Shown here piece by piece: positions 46,296 to 52,841 of a stretch of DNA of 64,000 nt. Source of the stretch: an uncultured Finegoldia sp. (lineage in GTDB: Bacteria; Bacillota; Clostridia; Tissierellales; Peptoniphilaceae); NCBI RefSeq assembly GCF_900766215.1, contig NZ_CAAFUQ010000089.1:1-64000 (forward strand), given 5' to 3'. Positions within the stretch are counted from its first letter, which is position 1. Every line of letters begins with the position of its first letter. The notes below the pieces were generated by a model. The model saw only the letters and a list, made by a program, of their open reading frames with translations, did no database searches and had not been told where the DNA came from. A program made the translations under genes and the position numbers.

Positions 46296-46955
46296 ATGAC
46301 ACAAAAATCTGAAAGTTTACAAATTATGTTCATACTAACACTAATCGGAGGGTTCTTGGATAGCTACAGCTACGTAACCCGTGGTGGAGTTTTCGCATTC
46401 GCACAAACAGGAAACCTCGTTCTACTCTCGATTAATATTTGCTACGGGAATTTGGACAAAATAGTGAGCTACGTTATGCCGATTATTGCATTCATTTTGG
46501 GGACAACTTTGGTTAGAATATTTGAGAAAAAGCACAAATACATGAAAATAGTACATTGGAGACAAGTTATAATAGTTTTTGAAGGAATAATCCTCGCATT
46601 AGTTGGATTTATCCCAGAAAATTTGAACAAATTAGCATGTCTTCTCATATCATTCGTATGCGCAATGCAAATCGAAGCGTTTAGAAGATTCAACGGAGTA
46701 GATTTAATGACGACAATGTGCACAGGAAATTTGAAAAAAGCAACCGACAGACTCATCGACTACCTGTACACAAAAGATAATAACCTACTCAAAGCATCAT
46801 TTACGACATATTCTGCAATCTTGATATTCATACTAGGTTGTATAATCGGAACACTAACATCAATTGTCTACTCAACAAAATCAATACTCGTACTTCCTGT
46901 CATAATACTCATCGCATTCATCATAATGCACGAAACAGAAAGGAACAAAAAATGA
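46296..46955 (+). CDS. YoaK/DUF1275 family membrane protein
   Basis: This 219-aa protein has about six transmembrane helices and the DUF1275 start pattern LIGGFLDSYSYVTRGGVFAFAQTGNLVLL, with a second conserved region EAFRRFNGVDLMTTMCTGNLKK. The family may be a transporter, but no substrate is known. A TATAAT at about 46265-46270 and a GCAGGTG element precede it. The next gene overlaps its stop (ATGA). Confidence 0.88.
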   Translation: MTQKSESLQIMFILTLIGGFLDSYSYVTRGGVFAFAQTGNLVLLSINICYGNLDKIVSYVMPIIAFILGTTLVRIFEKKHKYMKIVHWRQVIIVFEGIILALVGFIPENLNKLACLLISFVCAMQIEAFRRFNGVDLMTTMCTGNLKKATDRLIDYLYTKDNNLLKASFTTYSAILIFILGCIIGTLTSIVYSTKSILVLPVIILIAFIIMHETERNKK

Positions 46956-47596
46956 AACAAATGAAAAACCCAAATGAAACAAATGGATACGTAATGCTTT
47001 ACACAATGCAAGACAAAAGATCACTAGACGTATTGAAAAAAGAAAAAAGATTCATAAACAAATTGGAATACGCAAGTGAACATTTGGGAGACATCTATGA
47101 GTTTTTCAGAGAAAAATACACCTATTTTGTCAAACAAGCAGAACAAATCGTCCCAAAACCTTACGATGTAAAACTACCAATATGGTGCTCAGTCAGTAAC
47201 AAAAACTGCATGAAACCAGACGAAAACTCCGTAGCTTATTGCCTCAAAGTACCCGCAGAAAAAGTCGTCTATCTAGATGGATCAAAATGGGACTACGTAC
47301 TCAATAACCACTACGTACCATTAAATGAAGAAGATTTGAAACAATACTACAAATATTTAAAAGATAACAAAATGCCCAACCCGTTTCTAATAGGCTCAGA
47401 AGATTATAGATATTTGTATCCTGAAGAATACAAAAAAATATATCAAAGCTACAAACGAATCTTCGACATCGATGAATGGAACATCTTCGCAGTCCAAGGA
47501 AACATCTGGGAAATCACAGAAGACATGATAGTCAAAGTATACTACCATGACGACCCAATAGATATATCAGAAGAAAATTTAATAGATTATTTGTAA
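46952..47596 (+). CDS. DUF3841-like protein
   Basis: This 214-aa soluble protein begins MKQMKNPNETNGYVMLYTMQ and includes a central region LPIWCSVSNKNCMKPDE and AVQGNIWEITEDMIVKVYY. The pattern of opening strand (a ytmQ-like stretch), a W-C pocket and an acidic end resembles the DUF3841 family. The ATG at 46952 overlaps the YoaK stop by 4 bp; the longer frame upstream lies inside the YoaK gene and is not used. Function unknown. Confidence 0.7.
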   Translation: MKQMKNPNETNGYVMLYTMQDKRSLDVLKKEKRFINKLEYASEHLGDIYEFFREKYTYFVKQAEQIVPKPYDVKLPIWCSVSNKNCMKPDENSVAYCLKVPAEKVVYLDGSKWDYVLNNHYVPLNEEDLKQYYKYLKDNKMPNPFLIGSEDYRYLYPEEYKKIYQSYKRIFDIDEWNIFAVQGNIWEITEDMIVKVYYHDDPIDISEENLIDYL

Positions 47597-47626
47597 AAAT
47601 CTTAGACTTAATTGTCTAAGATTTTT
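47595..47626 (+). terminator. Rho-independent terminator
   Basis: AAAAATCTTAGAC and GTCTAAGATTTTT form a 13-bp stem around TTAATT. Confidence 0.9.
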
Positions 47627-47645
47627 GTTTGTAGATAAATAAAAA

Positions 47646-47711
47646 GCAGTTAAGCCTTATTGCTAAGAATATCGTTAGGATACAGATATTCGTGCAATAT
47701 GCTTAATCTGC
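47646..47711. repeat. Palindromic element A, copy 1 (66 bp)
   Basis: An imperfect long hairpin: the arms GCAG/CTGC, TTAAGC/GCTTAA, TATTGC/GCAATA and GAATATC/GATATTC pair in order around an 11-nt loop (47674-47684). Both arms recur at 48036-48063 and 48185-48211. It starts after a run of A and is followed by the 25-bp direct repeats. No coding region lies in 47597-48330. Confidence 0.85.
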
Positions 47712-47742
47712 GTGGTTTTACCTATCAAAGAAATACAATTTA

Positions 47743-47809
47743 TTACCTACCTTAGCAAAGCAATTTCTTACCTACCTTAGCAAAGCAATTTCTTACCTAC
47801 CTTAGCAAT
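47743..47809. repeat. 25-bp tandem direct repeats
   Basis: The unit TTACCTACCTTAGCAAAGC plus AATTTC occurs at 47743, 47768 and (truncated) 47793 with an exact 25-bp period. A degenerate copy lies at about 47717, and related copies follow the other palindromic elements at 48219, 48244 and 48305. Its CTTAGCAA is complementary to TTGCTAAG in element A. Confidence 0.85.
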
Positions 47810-48035
47810 TCACATTCAAACAACAAACTTTTTCTACACAAAATCCCTCATTTAAAAACAAAGTATGCTGATAAATTATAAAAAGTAGATTACCAAAATT
47901 ACATTCAGATTTTCCTCAGAAAAATCCGACCAACTTGACTCTAAAAAAAAACAAGGTAGATTATTACCTGTAATTTTGGTTTTCTACTCATCTTTTTCCT
48001 TCCTTATAAAGTATTTTAATAAGCATCAAAAAAAA

Positions 48036-48211
48036 GCAGTTAAGCCTTATTGCTAAGAATATCATACTGAGAAAATAAGTATAAATCCAAGTGAAATAAG
48101 CCGTCAAAAATCGCACTGTTTGAGCGTCAGCGAGTTTGCGATTTTAGGCTTATGAGCTTAGGATTTATTTATTTTCGTAGTCTAGATATTCGTGCAATAT
48201 GCTTAATCTGC
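48036..48211. repeat. Palindromic element A, copy 2, with nested palindrome B
   Basis: The outer arms are identical to element A copy 1, but the loop is 121 nt (48064-48184) instead of 11. The loop holds a second hairpin, B (about 48073-48174): AAATAAGTATAAATCC pairs with GGATTTATTTATTT, and AAATAAGCC...AAAAATCGCA with TGCGATTTTaGGCTTAT, closing on GTTTGAGCGTCAGCGAG. One palindrome therefore lies inside another, MITE-like. Confidence 0.82.
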
Positions 48212-48266
48212 GTAAAACTTACCTACCTTAGCAAAGCAATTATTCACCTACCTAAGCAACAAAAAA

Positions 48267-48299
48267 GCAGCTAAGCATATGTACGATATGCTTAACTGC
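48267..48299. repeat. Palindromic element A, short form (33 bp)
   Basis: GCAGCTAAGCATAT and ATATGCTTAACTGC pair over 13 of 14 bases around GTACG. It equals the outer arms of copies 1 and 2 without their inner parts and is again followed by a 25-bp-type repeat. It may also terminate the convergent surface-protein gene. Confidence 0.8.
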
Positions 48300-48330
48300 G
48301 TGTATTAACCTACGTTAGCAATGTAATTTC

Positions 48331-48561
48331 TTACTTCTTTTCTCTTTTTTTAAAAAACACAAAAAATGCACCAGTAATGATTATTAAACAAGCGATGCTT
48401 ATTAAAATATGCTCGTTGTCTATGCCTGCTTTTGGCAAAGTTTGTGTACTAGCCAACATTTTCATTATGTTACTTTCATTTTGACCGTAGCTTATATCAT
48501 ATCCAATATGCATCAGAAACGTCATCACTGCTACCACATAAATCGTTAATTTCTTTTTCAT
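48331..48561 (-). CDS. Miniature sortase-anchored surface protein (LPKAG)
   Basis: This 76-aa protein is a signal peptide (residues 1-26), only about 16 residues of mature sequence, then LPKAG, a hydrophobic helix (ILISIACLIIITGAFFVFF) and a KKREKK tail. After processing, sortase would leave a peptide of only about 20 residues on the wall. GGGGGGAG lies upstream of the ATG. It has no recognisable domain. It could be a degenerate surface gene or a genuine small wall peptide. Confidence 0.78.
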   Translation of the reverse strand: MKKKLTIYVVAVMTFLMHIGYDISYGQNESNIMKMLASTQTLPKAGIDNEHILISIACLIIITGAFFVFFKKREKK

Positions 48562-48634
48562 ATTCTCCCCCCATTACCCTCACACTTATTATATATTTTA
48601 TATTATTATTTTTCAATATAAAATATTTTTTTAA

Positions 48635-49993
48635 CTAGCACATTTTTGTAGGGTCGACGTATTCGTCAAATTCTTCTTCTGTAAGAATTTCCAAATCAAG
48701 GGAAGCTTGTTTAAGTGTTGTGTTGTTTTTGTGTGCGTATTTTGCGATTGTACTAGCTTTGTCGTAGCCAATTTTTGTGTTAAGTGCAGTGACTAGCATT
48801 AACGAATTGTTCAAATAATAATCTATGACTTCTCTGTTTGCTTTGAGTCCTCTTAGACAATTATCTGTAAAAGATTTTGTAGCATCTTTAATTAGTCGTA
48901 CTGATTGCAACGCGTTATAAATAATCACAGGCATGTACACGTTTAGTTCGTAATTTCCTTGGCTTGCTGCGACTTGAATTGTCGTGTTGTTGCCCATTAT
49001 TTGTACACAAACCATAGTCAACGCTTCTGCTTGTGTTGGATTTACTTTGCCAGGCATGATTGATGAGCCCGGTTCATTTGCAGGAATTGATAATTCGCCG
49101 ATTCCACATCTTGGACCACTCGCCAAAAATCTCACATCATTTGCAATTTTCATCAAATTATTAGCAAGGGCTGTGATTGCTCCATGAGTATAGCTTATTG
49201 CATCTTTTGATGTAAGTGCGTGGAATTTGTTTTCTGCAGTGATGAATTCTCCATTTATTTGGGCATTTATTTCATCTACTACCATTTGGTCGAATCCTTT
49301 AACTGCGTTGAGTCCAGTTCCAACGGCTGTAGCTCCAATTGCAAGTTCGTTTAACGCTTTGCTTGCTTCAATGATGTGTTGTTTGCCTTTTCTAATCATG
49401 AAAAGCCATCCCGATATTTCTTGTGACAATCTTAGAGGCACTGCATCTTGCAAATGTGTACGTCCGATTTTGATGATATCTTTGTTTTCTTCCATCAATG
49501 TTTCCAAGACTTTTTCAGTGTTTTCTAATTCTTCGATTAGTTCTGAATCAATCATGTGTTTAAGTGCAATGTGGATTGCAGATGGGAATGTATCGTTAGA
49601 ACTTTGGGATTTGTTCACATCATCGTTCGGATGAATGATGTTCTCCCCAATCTTTTGGTTTGCGATGTGTGCGATGACTTCGTTCACATTCATGTTGGAT
49701 TGCGTTCCAGATCCAGTTTGCCACACAGCTAGTGGAAATTCGCTGTCATGTTTGTGATCCAAGATTTCATCACATGCACCCACAATCAAATCCTTCTTTT
49801 CGTCTGTAAGTTTTCCCAATTTGTTATTAGAAATCGCACACGCTTTTTTTAATCTTGTGAGCGCTTTGATGACTTCAAGTGGCATTTTTTCTGTTCCAAT
49901 TTTAAAATTGTTGAAACTTCTTTGAGTTTGTGCTCCCCACAAAACATCGTCACTTACTTCGATTTCACCGATAGAATCCTTTTCAATTCTCAT
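48635..49993 (-). CDS. fumC: Class II fumarate hydratase
   Basis: This 452-aa enzyme interconverts fumarate and malate without an iron-sulfur cluster. The signature GSSIMPGKVNPTQAE contains the catalytic serine loop; GSGTQSNMNVNEV and GRTHLQDAVPLRLSQE are the other family motifs. The ATG at 49993 has GGAGG 6 bp upstream; the TTG four codons before it lies in the Shine-Dalgarno. It starts 12 bp after fetB and ends the long dnaN-to-fumC gene string. Confidence 0.95.
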   Translation of the reverse strand: MRIEKDSIGEIEVSDDVLWGAQTQRSFNNFKIGTEKMPLEVIKALTRLKKACAISNNKLGKLTDEKKDLIVGACDEILDHKHDSEFPLAVWQTGSGTQSNMNVNEVIAHIANQKIGENIIHPNDDVNKSQSSNDTFPSAIHIALKHMIDSELIEELENTEKVLETLMEENKDIIKIGRTHLQDAVPLRLSQEISGWLFMIRKGKQHIIEASKALNELAIGATAVGTGLNAVKGFDQMVVDEINAQINGEFITAENKFHALTSKDAISYTHGAITALANNLMKIANDVRFLASGPRCGIGELSIPANEPGSSIMPGKVNPTQAEALTMVCVQIMGNNTTIQVAASQGNYELNVYMPVIIYNALQSVRLIKDATKSFTDNCLRGLKANREVIDYYLNNSLMLVTALNTKIGYDKASTIAKYAHKNNTTLKQASLDLEILTEEEFDEYVDPTKMC

Positions 49994-50005
49994 TTTTTCC
50001 TCCAA

Positions 50006-50779
50006 TTATAATTCAAAATTTATTTGCTCTCTATTATTAATCAAACTTTTGTATCCCAAATAAAGCGACAAGAAACTTGCAATGTTAACGCTCGCGCAGA
50101 TGGCTATCATCACAGATATCTGATAAATTATTGCAGTGTTTGGGCTAACTCCGGATAGGATTTGTCCTGTCATCATTCCAGGAAGACTTATAATTCCCAT
50201 AGCAATCATGCTGTTCAAATTCGGTAGTATCGCCATTTCTACGGATCGATTGACAATAGGAATGAGTGCTGTGTCTGCACTTACTCCCAAATTAATTAAC
50301 GTTGTGATTTTATTTTTGTTTAGTTTCAGATTTTCGTTTAAGTAATTTACTCCCAAATTCACAGCCGTCATCGTGTTTCCGAAAAGCATCCCAGAAATTG
50401 GAATCGCATATTGTGCATCGAAGATAGGTTTTCTGATTACAAATCCTACGTAGAAGCACTCCACAAGTAATCCTGAAAATAATATGCTAAATCCTATAAT
50501 CGCTTTGAATTTGTCAGATAAATGATTTCCTTTGAAAACTTTTAAACTGCTGAATGTCGCCATTATCAATATGTAAATTATTACAAATAAATTGTTGTTC
50601 GAATTTATCACATAAGTTAGAATGAAACCTGCGATTATAAGTTGCACAGTCATACGAACACTTGCTACAACTAGCATTTTTGTTTTGTTGATACGACACT
50701 TCTTCATTACGAATAACACAACTAACAAAAGCAAATAAATCAGAACGAACCTAGTCCATGGTATTTTAATTATTCCCAT
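50006..50779 (-). CDS. fetB: UPF0014/FetB-type ABC permease
   Basis: This 257-aa membrane protein has about seven helices and the UPF0014 pattern (VRMTVQLIIAGFILTYV, YAIPISGMLFGNTMTAVNLG, GMMTGQILSGVSPNTAIIYQI). With FetA it makes an exporter linked to iron efflux and peroxide tolerance in E. coli. It follows fetA by one base. Confidence 0.92.
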   Translation of the reverse strand: MGIIKIPWTRFVLIYLLLLVVLFVMKKCRINKTKMLVVASVRMTVQLIIAGFILTYVINSNNNLFVIIYILIMATFSSLKVFKGNHLSDKFKAIIGFSILFSGLLVECFYVGFVIRKPIFDAQYAIPISGMLFGNTMTAVNLGVNYLNENLKLNKNKITTLINLGVSADTALIPIVNRSVEMAILPNLNSMIAMGIISLPGMMTGQILSGVSPNTAIIYQISVMIAICASVNIASFLSLYLGYKSLINNREQINFEL

Positions 50780-50780
50780 T

Positions 50781-51392
50781 TTATTCTCCCAAATCGATTA
50801 TTTTATCTGCAAATTCGTCGACCAATTGTCTAGCGTGACTCACAACTACAAGTGTGATGTCGTTGTGTTTGCAATAATCCAAGATATTTTTCATCATATC
50901 AAATGCAGTCTTATTATCCAACGCACTTGTCGGCTCATCCAATAACAAAACCTCAGGATCTAAGCTAAGTGCAATAGCCAAGAACACCCTTTGCTTTTCT
51001 CCTCCGGAAAGTTTCTCAACATTGAGGTTCAAATCGACATCGAAGTTTGTAATTCTGAGAAATGTAGCAATCTCTTCGTCAGTTAATTCTTCTAAATCGC
51101 GTAGCTTGTAAAACTCATGGAAATTCTCTCTTATAGTCATATCAAACAAGAAATTTTCCTGGGAAGTCATTATGATGTTTCTTCTCAATTCAACAGGTTT
51201 GATATTCAAAATATTTTTATCTTTGTAGAAAATTCTACCCGATTTCATTTGTAATGTGTTGTTGATAAGTTTGAGAAGAGTGGATTTGCCACTTCCACTC
51301 TTACCCACAACGAAAACTACTTCGTTTTTATCTATAGCAAAATCATCGTACTCTTTGATGAATTTAACATTTTCAAATCTCAAAATTTCCAT
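50781..51392 (-). CDS. fetA: FetA-type ABC ATP-binding protein
   Basis: This 203-aa ATPase has Walker A (VGKSGSGKST), the signature LSGGEKQRVFLA, Walker B (VLLLDEPTSALD) and switch His (VVVSHARQ). It begins right after the sigma factor stop codon, with no gap, so it is expressed with the sigma operon. Iron export under a stress-type sigma factor would be a sensible link, but that is inference. Confidence 0.92.
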   Translation of the reverse strand: MEILRFENVKFIKEYDDFAIDKNEVVFVVGKSGSGKSTLLKLINNTLQMKSGRIFYKDKNILNIKPVELRRNIIMTSQENFLFDMTIRENFHEFYKLRDLEELTDEEIATFLRITNFDVDLNLNVEKLSGGEKQRVFLAIALSLDPEVLLLDEPTSALDNKTAFDMMKNILDYCKHNDITLVVVSHARQLVDEFADKIIDLGE

Positions 51393-52169
51393 CTAAAATT
51401 CCAGTTGCTCCTTGAGTGACGCCTTGAATTTTTCGAGAATTTTCTTCTCCATTCTGCTGACAGTCATTTGCGAAATATCCAATTCCTCAGCAATCACGAT
51501 TTGTGTTTTCTTATCAAAATATCTTCCAAGAAGAATTTTCTTTTCAACTTCGTTCAAATCCTCCATGCATCTGTTAATCAAATCTCTATTTTCAAACTGC
51601 AACATGTCCTTGTCTTCTTCTCCAATCAAATCGCTAAGATTAGTATCCCTGTCATCACTTGATTGGTCGATCGATTGATCCAATGATTGTGGAGCGTACA
51701 CTTTTGCCCCTTCCAACACTTCCAACACTTCTTCGTTTGATATCGACAAATAATCTGCGATGTCTTCAACTGTTGGTGATTTTTGCATTGTTTGTGCAAG
51801 GTGTGTCTTGGCTGTTGCAACCTTTTTGTTTAGTTCTTGAATACGGCGTGGAACTCTGATGACCCAGCCTTTGTCCCTGAAATATTTTTTTATTTCTCCG
51901 ACTATTGTAGGAGTTGCATAGGAGGAGAATTCGTAGCCTTTTGATGGATCGTAACGGTCAATCGCAAGGATTAGTCCGATACATGCGACTTGGTACAAAT
52001 CATCGTATTCGATTCCCCTTCCTGTGTATTTTTTTGCCAATATTTCAGCGATATACAGGTTTTTTTCAACGAGAGTATCCCTTATTTTCTTATCTCGTGT
52101 TTCTTGGAATTTCAAGAATAATTCTTTAATATTCTCCTGTTCTTCTTTACTAATTGATTTATTCGCCAT
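51393..52169 (-). CDS. SigB/SigF-type alternative sigma factor
   Basis: This 258-aa sigma factor has region 2 (GIEYDDLYQVACIGLILAIDRYD, FSSYATPTIVGEIKKYFRD), region 3 (RVPRRIQELNK) and region 4 ending with a helix-turn-helix (TQIVIAEELDISQMTVSRMEKKIL), as in the SigB/SigF/SigG group. An antagonist and an anti-sigma-like protein precede it (rsbV-rsbW-sigB order). F. magna does not sporulate, so a general stress role is more likely than a sporulation one. It starts 4 bp after the RsbW-like gene. Confidence 0.9.
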   Translation of the reverse strand: MANKSISKEEQENIKELFLKFQETRDKKIRDTLVEKNLYIAEILAKKYTGRGIEYDDLYQVACIGLILAIDRYDPSKGYEFSSYATPTIVGEIKKYFRDKGWVIRVPRRIQELNKKVATAKTHLAQTMQKSPTVEDIADYLSISNEEVLEVLEGAKVYAPQSLDQSIDQSSDDRDTNLSDLIGEEDKDMLQFENRDLINRCMEDLNEVEKKILLGRYFDKKTQIVIAEELDISQMTVSRMEKKILEKFKASLKEQLEF

Positions 52170-52173
52170 AATA

Positions 52174-52518
52174 TTATTTCCTATTCTTGATTACTTTTAT
52201 CTCACTTCCATTGATTTCGTATTCATCCATTAATGATTGGATAATCATTTCTGATATTTCGTCCTTTTCGTTGTTTTCACGTGGATTAAATCCATCTAAT
52301 TTGAAGATTAATTGCATGTTATCATCTTCAATAATCATAGTACAGTCTATGATTTCGGATCTGTTTCTTTGCAAATTTAAGCATTCAGTCGCACACAATT
52401 TGATGTCTTCAATATCATCCAACGAAAATCCACACTTCATCGCTACGAATGAAGATGAAAGTCTTATAAGAGATACATTTTCCTTTTCATTTTGAAAACT
52501 TAATCTGAATTCTTCCAT
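52174..52518 (-). CDS. RsbW-like anti-sigma factor (short, degenerate ATP site)
   Basis: This 114-aa protein occupies the anti-sigma position between RsbV and the sigma factor. The N-box survives in part (IEDIKLCATECLNLQRN, with E and N conserved), but the second ATP motif (normally DxGxGF or D.G.SFD) reads FKLDGFNPREN, and the family's Gly-rich lid and about 40 residues are missing (typical RsbW is about 150 aa). It may bind the sigma factor without being an active kinase. Its start overlaps the antagonist stop by one base. Confidence 0.75.
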   Translation of the reverse strand: MEEFRLSFQNEKENVSLIRLSSSFVAMKCGFSLDDIEDIKLCATECLNLQRNRSEIIDCTMIIEDDNMQLIFKLDGFNPRENNEKDEISEMIIQSLMDEYEINGSEIKVIKNRK

Positions 52519-52829
52519 TATATCTCCTTTATCACGAAAATCTTGTCCATTTCTGTTATCGTGAACACTTTATTGACGTGTTTTTTGATGTTGTCAATGT
52601 AGATTTTGTGGTTATTGTCTCTTATTTCATTGTACACTTTAATCAAAGCTCCAAGTCCTGTTGAATCTATAAATGAAAGATCTGTCGCTTCAATTCTGAT
52701 GTCTTTTGGGTTTTTCTTGTATTCTTCTAGTAAATCATCTCTGAATTCGTCGCAAGTATTGATATCCAAATCGCCTTGAATTCTTACAATTATCTCGTCT
52801 TTTGTGACTATATCGTAGTTTAATTGCAT
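52518..52829 (-). CDS. STAS-domain anti-sigma factor antagonist (RsbV/SpoIIAA-like)
   Basis: This 103-aa STAS protein has the phosphorylation motif SFIDSTGLGALIKVY, with the Ser of DSTGLG as phosphosite, and an N-terminal strand pattern VRIQGDLDINTCDEFRD. Unphosphorylated it would bind the anti-sigma factor and free the sigma factor. It starts 12 bp after gyrA. Confidence 0.92.
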   Translation of the reverse strand: MQLNYDIVTKDEIIVRIQGDLDINTCDEFRDDLLEEYKKNPKDIRIEATDLSFIDSTGLGALIKVYNEIRDNNHKIYIDNIKKHVNKVFTITEMDKIFVIKEI

Positions 52830-52841
52830 AAATTTTTCTCC

